The notes: generated by a model not told the origin, from the letters alone. 64,000 nucleotides of DNA from UMGS1908 sp964432825 (GCA_964432825.1 CAYSOX010000003.1:55223-119222), one strand, 5' to 3'; shown: positions 24,730 through 33,241, counted from the first letter of the stretch. Numbers and translations are program-made.

Positions 24730-26499
24730 TTACACGCTAGTAAGTTTGCACATTGCACAATTTTTCGTTTTAGGCATAAAAACTTTTGTGTATAAAACAA
24801 TTGAAATGGTTGCTATCAAAACACTTAACAAAAGTCCAAAAACCAAACCTAAATACATTGATAATGTATATATAAGCGTGGAAATTATATAGGCTAAAAT
24901 GAATTGTCTGAAAAACATTTTGACTTGTTCGCGTCTTCCAAAATCCACCCTTACACACTTGAGTGCAGGAATACAAGGCGGATACAACAAAATAAACATT
25001 TCAAATGAAATTATTTGGATTTGTGTTAGGCTTGGAACCCCAAACATTGAAAGTGTAGACAAAATATTTTCCTTTGCAACTATACCCGAAATTAAGGAAA
25101 TTGCGATTGATTTATCATTTAAGCCAAGAGGGATAAACAATTTTGCAATAAGTTCACCCGCGTAGTCCAAAATTGTTTTACTACCTCCTCCAAAACTTAT
25201 TAAAGATAATCCCCATATTAATACCGACACAACAAAAAGCGAGGTAAAAACCCTTATACTAAATTCCAAAATAAGCGAAATACTTTTTTTAAATAATTGT
25301 TTAATTGAAGGAAGTTTAAGCCGTGGAAGTTCAATAATCATAGGCTCGTTATTGGTACTTCCAATTGATTTTATCACAACTATACCAATAATTATTACGA
25401 TTAAAAACAAAGTTATACTCAGCCCAATTCCTGCACCAATCCTTGAAACCATATATAAAACAATTGGAAGTTTTGCCGAACACCCAATAAACGGCAAAAA
25501 TTGAACGGTTTTACATCTAACACCCTTGCTTTGGATATTTCTAGTTGCAATTACACCCGTTGTCGTACACCCAACACCACACACAAGTCCAAACACGCTT
25601 TGCCCATTAAGTCCAATCTGCGACAAACGAAAGTTAAACAAGGTTGCAACGCGTGGCAAATATCCAACTTCCTCTAATAAATACATAAAAAACAAAATTG
25701 AAAATAGTTCCGGCAAAAATGTTACTACTGCACCCAAAGAATTTATTATAACTTGATTAAAAAAACTGGCAAGCACCGCTAATTTTTTCTCACATAAAAA
25801 AGAAGAAACTTTTAAACCCAATTTTTCCAATGCATTTTCTATCTCCACCCCAACTATTCTATCCACAACAACTAGCGACAAAAAAAGCACAAAAATTGAC
25901 ACCAATACAAAAATTAGTTTTCCAATAATTGGATGCAATAGTAGTTCATCAATTTTTTGCTCAGAAATTTCGATATTGCATAGTTTTTTTAATTTTTTTA
26001 AGTCAAAACTCGAAATAAAACTATCAACCGCATCCAATGTTTCAATAAAAGACAAAATTTTTGTTCTACCCTTAGTTGCATTTTGAACAATGATTGGAAC
26101 ATTTAACAATTCTTCTATGGATTTTTCATCAACTTTAGACTTTGGCACATTATAAGCATTTATAAAAACACCAACCTTCAACTTTAGGTTAGTCAACTCG
26201 TGTAATAAATTTACATTCTTTTCAAGGTCTAATGCATTCGCCACAAAAATATAATGCGCATCCAAGTTTTCTTCAATAAATTTTCGCGAAACTTTTTCAT
26301 CGTCACCCAATGCATTTATTGAATACAACCCCGGCAAATCAACAACTTCATATTGTTTACCTCTAATTTTGATAGTTTTAGATTTTTCACTTACCGTCAC
26401 CCCACTATAATTTGCAACTCTCTCATATGATTTGGTGATAGTATTAAACAGTGTTGTTTTTCCCGTGTTTGGATTTCCTATTAAAACTATTTTAGACAT
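24730..26499 (-). CDS. feoB: Ferrous iron transport protein B, divergent
   Basis: FeoB imports Fe(II). The 589 residues are shorter than the usual 650 or more. The N-terminal G domain has GNPNTGKTT (8-16), NYSGVTV and DLPG (54-57). G4 reads NAYN (114-117) in place of NxxD, losing the guanine-binding Asp. The membrane part keeps the Gate-type segments GLNGQSVFGLVCGVGCTTTG and GCSAKLP with conserved Cys. ATG 26497-26499 overlaps the feoA stop by 8 bases and is preferred to the longer frame. The C terminus ends with a CAMC pair. Confidence 0.9.
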   Translation of the reverse strand: MSKIVLIGNPNTGKTTLFNTITKSYERVANYSGVTVSEKSKTIKIRGKQYEVVDLPGLYSINALGDDEKVSRKFIEENLDAHYIFVANALDLEKNVNLLHELTNLKLKVGVFINAYNVPKSKVDEKSIEELLNVPIIVQNATKGRTKILSFIETLDAVDSFISSFDLKKLKKLCNIEISEQKIDELLLHPIIGKLIFVLVSIFVLFLSLVVVDRIVGVEIENALEKLGLKVSSFLCEKKLAVLASFFNQVIINSLGAVVTFLPELFSILFFMYLLEEVGYLPRVATLFNFRLSQIGLNGQSVFGLVCGVGCTTTGVIATRNIQSKGVRCKTVQFLPFIGCSAKLPIVLYMVSRIGAGIGLSITLFLIVIIIGIVVIKSIGSTNNEPMIIELPRLKLPSIKQLFKKSISLILEFSIRVFTSLFVVSVLIWGLSLISFGGGSKTILDYAGELIAKLFIPLGLNDKSIAISLISGIVAKENILSTLSMFGVPSLTQIQIISFEMFILLYPPCIPALKCVRVDFGRREQVKMFFRQFILAYIISTLIYTLSMYLGLVFGLLLSVLIATISIVLYTKVFMPKTKNCAMCKLTSV

Positions 26500-26695
26500 A
26501 CCACTCAACCTCGATACCCTTTGCCATAAAATCATTTATTGAATAACACGAATTTCCAACACAAACCACAACCGCTCCTTTTAAAACTTTTTTTACACGA
26601 AAAATACAACCTTCAGAAAAACCGAACTTTTCCAAATTTGTGTTTGAACCTAAAAAAATTAATTTGCAGGGAACTTTAATTTCATTTAATTTCAA
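26492..26695 (-). CDS. feoA: Ferrous iron transport protein A
   Basis: FeoA is a small SH3-like protein that partners FeoB in the cytoplasm. The 67-residue protein has the family pattern KVPCKLIFLGSNT, FGFSEGCIFRVKKVLKGAVV and VGNSCYSIN. The start is TTG 26693-26695, since no in-frame ATG is available. Its AGAGG ribosome site lies inside the 3' arm of the hairpin at 26700-26734. It overlaps feoB by 8 bases. Confidence 0.88.
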   Translation of the reverse strand: MKLNEIKVPCKLIFLGSNTNLEKFGFSEGCIFRVKKVLKGAVVVCVGNSCYSINDFMAKGIEVEWYV

Positions 26696-26734
26696 AATAA
26701 AAACCTCTAGTTAATTTTATGTTTAACTAAAGGC
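26690..26734 (-). terminator. Terminator-like hairpin after nrdR that contains the feoA Shine-Dalgarno
   Basis: CCTTTAGTTAA (26723-26733) pairs with TTAACTAGAGG (26704-26714) with one mismatch, followed by a T-rich run on the minus strand, a good intrinsic terminator. The AGAGG in the 3' arm is also the only ribosome site for feoA, and the T run is its spacer. Formation of the hairpin should therefore both end transcription and hide the site. Confidence 0.75.
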
Positions 26735-26744
26735 TTTTAAAACT

Positions 26745-27206
26745 CTATTTCGTAATATCATCTGCCAATTTCTGAACAAACTCTTTAAATTTTGAGACAT
26801 CCTCAAACTGCTTATACACCGAAGCAAATCGAATATATGCAACTTTATCCACTTTTTCAAGTTCGTCCATAACAAGTTCACCAAGTTTACTTGATGCAAT
26901 TTCCTTTTTAGGATAATTTTGAACAATTTGCTCTATATTTGAAACCATTTCATCAATTTGTTCCATTGAAACGGGTCTTTTTTCGCAAGACTTTACAATT
27001 CCATTTTTAATTTTCGAAGACAAAAAAGATTGCCGTTCGCCATTTCGTTTTATAACCAAAATTGGAGAAACTTCAATAGTTTCGAAAGTTGTAAATCTTC
27101 TAAAGCAACTATTACATTCTCTTCTTCTTTTTATGGCATTATTTTCTTCAACCGAACGACTGTCTAAAACCTTACTATCTTCCGACCCACAATATATACA
27201 CTTCAT
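26745..27206 (-). CDS. nrdR: Transcriptional repressor NrdR
   Basis: NrdR represses ribonucleotide reductase genes when dATP is bound. The 153-residue length is standard. The zinc ribbon has Cys3, Cys6, Cys31 and Cys34 (MKCIYCGSEDSKV...CNSCFRRF). The ATP-cone domain follows (LVIKRNGERQSF onward). GGAG precedes ATG 27204-27206. In clostridia nrdR often follows sigG and a YlmC/YmxH gene; here the YlmC/YmxH gene is upstream in the same direction. Confidence 0.97.
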   Translation of the reverse strand: MKCIYCGSEDSKVLDSRSVEENNAIKRRRECNSCFRRFTTFETIEVSPILVIKRNGERQSFLSSKIKNGIVKSCEKRPVSMEQIDEMVSNIEQIVQNYPKKEIASSKLGELVMDELEKVDKVAYIRFASVYKQFEDVSKFKEFVQKLADDITK

Positions 27207-27257
27207 TGTTTTCTCCTTGGTAAATTTATTATATCATATATTATTTTTCTTTTCAAC

Positions 27258-27572
27258 TTAATTTTTAACTCTTCTGAATTGCTTAGGAACCACACTTTGA
27301 GGTCTGGATTGCTTTTCATATTCTGAATTGGTCACAAGCGTTGGAATATTCACCAAAATAACATCTTCCCCTATTAAATAAATATCCCTAAGGTTTATTG
27401 TTTTGCTTTCTCCTCGCTTTAAACCAAACGCCTTTGACTGCCCCGGAATTGTAAAACTTTTAACGGTCGTATTTTCGCTATCAAACACAATATCGTCTGG
27501 GAACCCCAACTTTTTACCGTCTACAATATTTATAATTTCTTTTTGTCTTAAATCAAAAAAATTAAGTAACAT
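27258..27572 (-). CDS. YlmC/YmxH family sporulation protein (PRC-barrel)
   Basis: This 104-residue protein has a PRC-barrel-like fold pattern: FFDLRQKEIINIVDGKKLGF, then DIVFD and the C-terminal IYLIGEDVILVN. YlmC/YmxH members are conserved in spore formers and adjoin sigE-sigG; their function is unclear. The C terminus is basic (QFRRVKN). It is divergent from sigG with starts 69 bases apart and reads toward nrdR 51 bases downstream. Confidence 0.88.
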   Translation of the reverse strand: MLLNFFDLRQKEIINIVDGKKLGFPDDIVFDSENTTVKSFTIPGQSKAFGLKRGESKTINLRDIYLIGEDVILVNIPTLVTNSEYEKQSRPQSVVPKQFRRVKN

Positions 27573-27590
27573 TTTTTCACCTCAATTAAT

Positions 27591-27620
27591 TGCATACTTT
27601 TATTCACTATGGGCAAAATA
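27591..27620 (+). promoter_or_regulatory. SigmaF promoter of sigG
   Basis: TGCATA (27591-27596), 14 bases, then GGGCAAAATA (27611-27620) fits the Bacillus SigmaF consensus WGCATA-N14/15-GGNNANANTA at every defined position. In Bacillus sigG (spoIIIG) is transcribed by SigmaF. The ribosome site AAGGAGG begins at 27627, so the untranslated leader would be very short. Confidence 0.8.
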
Positions 27621-27640
27621 CCATTCAAGGAGGATTATTT

Positions 27641-28417
27641 ATGGCAAACAAAGTTGTAATTTGCGGAATAGATACCAGCACTTTACCAAAAGTTTCTAAC
27701 GAACAAATGATAGACCTTTTAAAAAAATGCCAAAATAAAGATAGTACCGCCCGTGAACAATGTATATTCTATAATATGCGATTGGTACTATCATTAGTCC
27801 AAAGGTTTAATATACAAAAAGATTCCATTGACGATGTTTTTCAAGTCGGTATGGTTGGATTAATTAAGGCAATAGATAACTTTAACCCTAATTTAGGCGT
27901 ACAATTTTCTACCTATGCCGTGCCTATGATTATAGGCGAAATTAGAAGATTTCAACGCGACCGCACCAGCATTAAGGTTACCAGAAGCCTTAGGGATATT
28001 GCCTACCGCGCACTTCAAGCAAAGGAAGAACTCGAAAAATCTTCAACCACCGAAGCAAGTGTTGTAGATATCGCCAAAAAAATTAACGAAAAACCTCACA
28101 CTGTAAGCGATTCGCTTTATGCAATTATGGACCCTGTTTCGATATTTGACAATGTTTATAGTGACGGCGAGGATAGTTTGCAACTTTTTGACCAAATAAA
28201 GGACCCAAAATCCACCGAAGAAAATTGGATTGAAAAAACAATTTTAAGTGACGGAATGAAAGGTTTACCGCAAAGGGAAAAAGACATTTTGTATCTTAGA
28301 TATTTTGCAGGCAAAACCCAAACTGAAATTTCAAATGAAATTGGAATTTCTCAAGCACAAGTCTCACGACTTGAAAAAGATGCAATAAAACACATTAAAA
28401 CCTATTTAACAACCTAA
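27641..28417 (+). CDS. sigG: RNA polymerase sporulation sigma factor SigmaG
   Basis: SigmaG drives late forespore gene expression. The 258-residue protein matches Bacillus SigmaG (260 residues) throughout. The N terminus is MANKVVICGIDTSTLPK, the SigmaG gate segment. Region 2 has FQVGMVGLIKAIDNF and FSTYAVPMIIGEIRR; region 4 has EIGISQAQVSRLEKDAIKHI. AAGGAGG precedes ATG 27641; the frame extends 17 codons further without a ribosome site. It points opposite to sigE and to the YmxH/nrdR genes, whereas relatives keep all in one direction. Confidence 0.97.
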   Translation: MANKVVICGIDTSTLPKVSNEQMIDLLKKCQNKDSTAREQCIFYNMRLVLSLVQRFNIQKDSIDDVFQVGMVGLIKAIDNFNPNLGVQFSTYAVPMIIGEIRRFQRDRTSIKVTRSLRDIAYRALQAKEELEKSSTTEASVVDIAKKINEKPHTVSDSLYAIMDPVSIFDNVYSDGEDSLQLFDQIKDPKSTEENWIEKTILSDGMKGLPQREKDILYLRYFAGKTQTEISNEIGISQAQVSRLEKDAIKHIKTYLTT

Positions 28418-28424
28418 AAATCAT

Positions 28425-28509
28425 AAAAGACGAACCATTTTTTTATTTTAGTATTAATTTGTATTACAAAAATCACTAAAACTAAACCAATTTGATGGTT
28501 CGTCTTTTT
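28425..28509 (+). terminator. Long-loop terminator after sigG
   Basis: AAAAGACGAACCAT (28425-28438) pairs perfectly with ATGGTTCGTCTTTT (28495-28508), followed by T residues. The 56-base loop contains its own TTTTAGT/ACTAAAA stem, giving a branched shape. Confidence 0.8.
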
Positions 28510-28641
28510 ATGCTACGGCGGTTCCAGTGTAATGAATTTGAAGGTTTGCTTTATGCTATAGCGATTGTGATATAAACCCTCTTCTCTACTTACAACAGGC
28601 TCATTTTTGCACTATAGCAATTCCAGTATAACAAACTTGAG
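28498..28641. repeat. Degenerate tandem repeat, left of the assembly gap
   Basis: Units of about 44-55 bases start GGTTCGTCTTTTTATGC, GGTTTGCTTTATGC and GGCTCATTTTTGCAC, each followed by a variant of TATAGCRATTCCAGTATAA and an AAACTTGAG-like end. The last 55 bases (28587-28641) recur exactly at 28742-28796 across the gap. Confidence 0.7.
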
Positions 28642-28741
28642 NNNNNNNNNNNNNNNNNNNNNNNNNNNNNNNNNNNNNNNNNNNNNNNNNNNNNNNNNNN
28701 NNNNNNNNNNNNNNNNNNNNNNNNNNNNNNNNNNNNNNNNN
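28642..28741. other. Assembly gap (100 N)
   Basis: Exactly 100 N residues, the usual placeholder for an unknown-length scaffold gap. Both edges carry the same 55 bases. True content and length between sigG and sigE cannot be known from this sequence. Confidence 0.99.
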
Positions 28742-28808
28742 TACTTACAACAGGCTCATTTTTGCACTATAGCAATTCCAGTATAACAAACTTGAGGGTT
28801 TGTCTTTT
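28742..28808. repeat. Degenerate tandem repeat, right of the assembly gap
   Basis: The first 55 bases duplicate 28587-28641 exactly, then GGTTTGTCTTTT begins another partial unit of the same family, ending before the sigE stop at 28830. Confidence 0.8.
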
Positions 28809-28829
28809 CTTAAAAAGCCCTTATGCTTA

Positions 28830-29525
28830 TTATTCCGCCATTATTAAATCTTTTTTTAAATTTCCTAACACCTTTTTTTCTATACGGCTAATATATGATT
28901 GGGATATATTCAATTTGTCTGCCACTTCTTTTTGGGTTAACTCCGACTCTTCTTCGGTTGTTAGCCCATATCTTAGTTTCATTATATATTGTTCCCGCTC
29001 CTCTAACCCATCAATCAATTCTACTAGTGTTTCATTTTCTACTTTTGACTCTATTTCTTTATAGACAAAATCCGAATCGGTACCAACGACATCGGCAAGT
29101 ACCAATTCGTTGCCGTCTTTGTCCACACTTAATGGCTCATCAAGGGAGACATCCGTTTTGCTCTTTTGAGTTTTTCTTAGATACATCAATATTTCATTTT
29201 CTATACATCTTGATGCATAAGTGGCAAACTTAATATTTTTATCCATATTAAATGTTCCCACCGCCTTTATTAGCCCAATGGTTCCAATACTTGTTAAATC
29301 ATCCAAATTTGCACCCGTGTTTTCAAATCGTTGAGCAAGATAAACAACCAGCCTTAAATTTCGCTCAATTAAAACCGTTCTCGCGTCATCATTTCCGTTT
29401 TTAATTTGAGTCAAAACCTCATTTTCTTCATCGGCTGACAATTTATCGGGTAAAGAATTTGCACCATTCATCATATACAAACAATAATTTTCTATACCAA
29501 ATATTCTTTTTAATAACTTTATCAT
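28830..29525 (-). CDS. sigE: RNA polymerase sporulation sigma factor SigmaE (pro-form)
   Basis: SigmaE is the first mother-cell sigma factor. The 231-residue protein begins with the pro-sequence MIKLLKRIFGIENYCLYMMN, which is cleaved by SpoIIGA. Region 2 has LTSIGTIGLIKAVGTF and FATYASRCIENEILMYLR, characteristic of SigmaE/SigmaK. Region 4 has EVADKLNISQSYISRIEKK. The frame begins at GTG 29543, but GGAGGG within that extension serves ATG 29523-29525. It starts 8 bases after the spoIIGA stop, so it is in one operon. Confidence 0.97.
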   Translation of the reverse strand: MIKLLKRIFGIENYCLYMMNGANSLPDKLSADEENEVLTQIKNGNDDARTVLIERNLRLVVYLAQRFENTGANLDDLTSIGTIGLIKAVGTFNMDKNIKFATYASRCIENEILMYLRKTQKSKTDVSLDEPLSVDKDGNELVLADVVGTDSDFVYKEIESKVENETLVELIDGLEEREQYIMKLRYGLTTEEESELTQKEVADKLNISQSYISRIEKKVLGNLKKDLIMAE

Positions 29526-29533
29526 ACACCCTC

Positions 29534-30304
29534 CTAAATACACTCAATATTTAAAATTCCATCATACGAAAAGAACTTATCCTCAATCAACCCAACGGCG
29601 ACTTTTCGTTTTACCCAAAAGTGATTTATATTTATATAAAATTCATCAATAATAATTGCATCTATCTTTTGCTTTTCTCCTACGATAAAATCCGCCTTTA
29701 TTTGAATAATTTTTCCAGACAACTTTTTAAGTCTGCTTTTGTTTATAAACACGACGGGCAATTGGTCATATCCAACAGTCATAGAATTCCCACTATCCAA
29801 ATACATCCATAAATTTATACCTCCCTTAATTGATAATATTTTACACTTAAAATATAAAGCCTTTAAGTTAACCCGTTTGATGAAAATTTTAAGAACATAC
29901 CCAAACCCTACGCCCAAAACGACAAATATTCCCGTAACCATAATTAAACTCAACAGAAAACCAACTGCAAGAATTTCTTTTATTGCGAAATATATTCCGA
30001 GCACTATAAATATATATGAAATTTGGGCTATAAAAAGCAAAAATGTTTTGACCGAAAATTGGAAGTTATTGTAAAAAAATGCGGTATACAGTACGCTTAG
30101 TAAAAGTGCTATCAATTTATAAATGATGTTCGAAATTAAAATTTCGGCATAAAACACTACAAAAAATTGAGTTAAACTTCCTATTGCTAGATTTAAAATT
30201 GTGCATTTTCGTCCTGAAACCATAACAGATAAGAAACTTTGCACTAGCAACAATAAATATATTAACACCCACAATAAAATACTCATAAAAAAATAATACT
30301 TCAC
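29534..30304 (-). CDS. spoIIGA: Sporulation sigma-E factor processing peptidase SpoIIGA
   Basis: SpoIIGA is a membrane aspartic protease that activates pro-SigmaE at the sporulation septum. The 256-residue protein has five hydrophobic segments in the first ~140 residues, then a cytosolic protease domain with the active motif YLDSGNS (Asp170). The end FSYDGILNIECI matches family C termini. It lies 47 bases after ftsZ with no clear promoter, so it may be read from ftsA-ftsZ. Confidence 0.93.
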   Translation of the reverse strand: MKYYFFMSILLWVLIYLLLLVQSFLSVMVSGRKCTILNLAIGSLTQFFVVFYAEILISNIIYKLIALLLSVLYTAFFYNNFQFSVKTFLLFIAQISYIFIVLGIYFAIKEILAVGFLLSLIMVTGIFVVLGVGFGYVLKIFIKRVNLKALYFKCKILSIKGGINLWMYLDSGNSMTVGYDQLPVVFINKSRLKKLSGKIIQIKADFIVGEKQKIDAIIIDEFYININHFWVKRKVAVGLIEDKFFSYDGILNIECI

Positions 30305-30351
30305 AAAATTTAATTTGCAAAGTATTAATTTGGTCTAATTTGTCTATTTAT

Positions 30352-31638
30352 CTACTTTTTAAGTCTACGAAGGAATGGAGGGATATTGCTATCATCAACC
30401 GAAATTCTTGAAGACTGGATGCCCATAGAATCCCTATTTGATTGTTGCTGTTGAGGACTATTATCAAACATAAGATTTATTTTCTTTCCGTCATTTTGCA
30501 TTTGTTGATTTTGAGGGTTACGCTCACCACCAAAAACATTTAATCTTGATTGGTTTGGATTTTCTCGCTGAACCTCAGCACCATTATTGCCTTTGCCTGC
30601 AAAAAATTCAGCATACTTTGACCTATCAAATGGCTTAAACTGGTCAGAAGATTGCTGTTTTGCATCCCCGCGGTGAATTAAATTTTCGAAATCGCTATTT
30701 TTAAAACCGGTTGCAATAATTGTTACCATCAATTTTTCATTATATTTTTCATCTATGGTTGCACCGAAAATGGTGTTTGCAGATGGGTCAATTGCTTGTT
30801 TTACAAGTTCTACAGCGGTATTAACCTCATCCAGTGTTAAATCAAATCCACCCGTTACATTGATAATAACGGCTTGAGCACCTTCAATTGTGGTTTCTAG
30901 TAATGGGCTGGCAACCGCCATTCGAACAGCCTCAATATTTCTATTTTCACCGGTACCCTCACCAATACCCATATGTGCAAGACCGCGATTTTTCATAACT
31001 GTTCTAACATCAGCAAAGTCTAAATTTATCAATGAACTTGTAGCAATCAAATCACTTATTCCTTGAATACCTTGACGCAAAACATCATCCGCATATTCAA
31101 ACGCTTCAAGCATAGGCGTTCCCTTTGGAACAACCTTTAACAACTTATCGTTTGGAATAACCACAAGTGTATCAACGCATTTTGCTAAATTTGAAATACC
31201 AATTTCGGCATTTTCCATTCGGTGAGCACCCTCAAATCCAAAAGGCTTTGTAACCACAGCAATAGTAAGTATTCCCATTTCTTTGGCAATACTTGCAATA
31301 ACTGGAGCAGCACCCGTACCCGTTCCACCACCCATTCCGGCAGTGATAAATACCAAATCCGCACCTTTTAATTTTTCAGCAATCTCCGTTTTGCTTTCCT
31401 CTGCTGCACGACGCCCAATTTCTGGATCGGCACCAGCACCAAGCCCTCTTGTAAGTTTGCTTCCAATTTGTATTTTTTCTTTCGCCTGACTCATCATAAG
31501 CGCCTGACGGTCGGTATTGACAGCGTAAAATTGTGCACTCTTAATATTTGAGGCTATCATTCTATTTACGGCATTGTTTCCGCCACCGCCTACACCAAAC
31601 ACCTTAATTTGACAAATTGAATTGTTATTATATTCCAT
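30352..31638 (-). CDS. ftsZ: Cell division GTPase FtsZ
   Basis: FtsZ polymerises into the division ring. The 428 residues include the GTP-binding start KVFGVGGGGNNAVNRM (13-28), the tubulin signature GGGTGTGAAPVIA, and the T7 loop NLDFADVRTVM. The C-terminal linker is Gln/Asn-rich (QNQQMQNDGKK, SPQQQQSN). The last residues, DDSNIPPFLRRLKK, are the conserved FtsA-binding peptide. It follows ftsA by 13 bases. Confidence 0.98.
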   Translation of the reverse strand: MEYNNNSICQIKVFGVGGGGNNAVNRMIASNIKSAQFYAVNTDRQALMMSQAKEKIQIGSKLTRGLGAGADPEIGRRAAEESKTEIAEKLKGADLVFITAGMGGGTGTGAAPVIASIAKEMGILTIAVVTKPFGFEGAHRMENAEIGISNLAKCVDTLVVIPNDKLLKVVPKGTPMLEAFEYADDVLRQGIQGISDLIATSSLINLDFADVRTVMKNRGLAHMGIGEGTGENRNIEAVRMAVASPLLETTIEGAQAVIINVTGGFDLTLDEVNTAVELVKQAIDPSANTIFGATIDEKYNEKLMVTIIATGFKNSDFENLIHRGDAKQQSSDQFKPFDRSKYAEFFAGKGNNGAEVQRENPNQSRLNVFGGERNPQNQQMQNDGKKINLMFDNSPQQQQSNRDSMGIQSSRISVDDSNIPPFLRRLKK

Positions 31639-31651
31639 AACACTTCCCCTT

Positions 31652-32800
31652 TTAGTTTCCTAAAAATGTATTATTTAAACCATCCTCAATATCCAATGAA
31701 ATATCCAAAACACCTAATGCGGTCGAAAAATGCGGTCTATTTAATTGAGGTATTGGAGGAACGGCAATCTCTACTTTTCTACCCAACTTTTTGGATAAAT
31801 AATCCCTAATTCCTTTAATATAACAAAGCCCGCCACCTGTTAAAAAAACAGGTATGTAATCCGGAAATTCAAATTCACATTTTGCAAAACACTTTAATAT
31901 AAATGACGCAATTATGTCTATTCGCTCCATAACTATTTCATTTGCAGTTTTTGCACTAAATGGAATCATATAATCTTTAGTTGCAACTTCATAAAAATCA
32001 CTATCGTCCGCAAGCAAACTTAAAACAATTTTTCTTTTTAAACTCTCTGCTTGCGAAAATGTTATCTTCAAGCATTGCGACAAATCTCCGGTGATATGTC
32101 CGCCACCCATTGAAAATGAATTTTGGAACAATATTCCATCCCCGCGTACAAGCATCACACTAGTAGTTATGTGTCCACAATCCACTAAAAGTGCATACCT
32201 ATCACGAATTTCGGGGTCAAACAAGAATAAACTTTCTGCAACCGTGCTTGAAATATATTGAGAATTTCGAATACCCAACTCCTCTAATATATTTTCAACA
32301 AAATCTAAAAAGTTAGTTTCTGCCAAAGAATATGAAATATATCCACCTAGTTTCGTTGAGAACAATCCCCGAGGTTCAATTATTCGGCGATTGTCATCCA
32401 AAACAAAGTAAATTGGAGTGTTGTTTATAACCGTATGCGATGGATGATTTTTATAAATATTTCCAACAAAATATAATTGATTTATGTCATCTTCTGTTAT
32501 TTTTTTCTTTTTAGGGAAATTAATAACCGCTTCACGACATACAACCGTTGTAAACTCACCCGGAACTCCGACATACAATTTGGTGATACGAGTTCTTGCC
32601 GTGGTTTCAGCATTAGATATTGCAAGCCCAACAGCAAGTTTTACCTTGTCTGGCTCCAAAAATTCGCCTTCATAAAAACCGGCGTACTCAACCTCACCCG
32701 TACCCTTTATGCAAAAAGTGCCATTGATACCACGCTCTGCAATTAAAACAGAAACTTTAGAAGACCCAAAGTCTAAAATTGCAACCTCATTTTTTACCAT
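31652..32800 (-). CDS. ftsA: Cell division protein FtsA
   Basis: FtsA is the actin-like protein that ties FtsZ filaments to the membrane. The 382-residue protein has phosphate 1 loop VAILDFGSSKVSVLI, the SHS2 1C subdomain (about 85-165), phosphate 2 loop ALLVDCGHITTSVML and the VFLTGGGLCYIKGI adenosine motif. A long amphipathic C terminus is less obvious than usual (DISLDIEDGLNNTFLGN). It starts after GGAG at ATG 32798-32800. A consensus promoter lies about 400 bases upstream. Confidence 0.95.
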   Translation of the reverse strand: MVKNEVAILDFGSSKVSVLIAERGINGTFCIKGTGEVEYAGFYEGEFLEPDKVKLAVGLAISNAETTARTRITKLYVGVPGEFTTVVCREAVINFPKKKKITEDDINQLYFVGNIYKNHPSHTVINNTPIYFVLDDNRRIIEPRGLFSTKLGGYISYSLAETNFLDFVENILEELGIRNSQYISSTVAESLFLFDPEIRDRYALLVDCGHITTSVMLVRGDGILFQNSFSMGGGHITGDLSQCLKITFSQAESLKRKIVLSLLADDSDFYEVATKDYMIPFSAKTANEIVMERIDIIASFILKCFAKCEFEFPDYIPVFLTGGGLCYIKGIRDYLSKKLGRKVEIAVPPIPQLNRPHFSTALGVLDISLDIEDGLNNTFLGN

Positions 32801-33211
32801 AAAAACTCCTGTCCTTACATTTCCTTAATTAATTAACCGTTCAACAAGATGGGCGAAGCCAAACTTTTAAAACTCGTTCAGTGTCCTATATTGCTTTATT
32901 TATAAGGTATTTATGAAACATAGCCCTACTTATGCAAAATATAAAACACCACCATTACAGTCAAAACCCTTTGGACTAAATCTTTATTAAATTAATGTAT
33001 ACACATTTTAAAATTTTTATCAACACTTAAGTTATTAAACCATAAAAGTGTATCAAATAGAATATAGATTATCCATTAAATTTTTAACTGCTGTTAAACT
33101 ATGAAAAATGTGAAAAAATCCACACTTATTGTGTAAACAATTTAAAATTTAAGATTAATAAATTTTAATACATAGCATAAGATGTACCCATTGAAGCATA
33201 CAACTATCTAT

Positions 33212-33241
33212 ATTATATAAATATTGTCCAACTTTTGTCAA
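33212..33241 (-). promoter_or_regulatory. SigmaA promoter of ftsA-ftsZ with overlapping Spo0A-box-like sequence
   Basis: Perfect TTGACA (33236-33241) and perfect TATAAT (33212-33217) are spaced by 18 bases on the minus strand. The plus-strand sequence TTTGTCAAAT (33234-33243) over the -35 resembles a Spo0A box. Control by Spo0A is inference. Confidence 0.7.

Noticed and set aside
30305..30351. Spo0A boxes before spoIIGA
   Set aside because: TTTGGTCTAA and TTTGTCTATT on the plus strand only loosely resemble the box, and no promoter with the expected layout was found.
33000..33140. DnaA-box-like words (TTATCAACA, TTATCCATT) suggesting an origin
   Set aside because: Matches are imperfect and no dnaA, dnaN or other origin genes are near; AT-rich sequence gives such words by chance.
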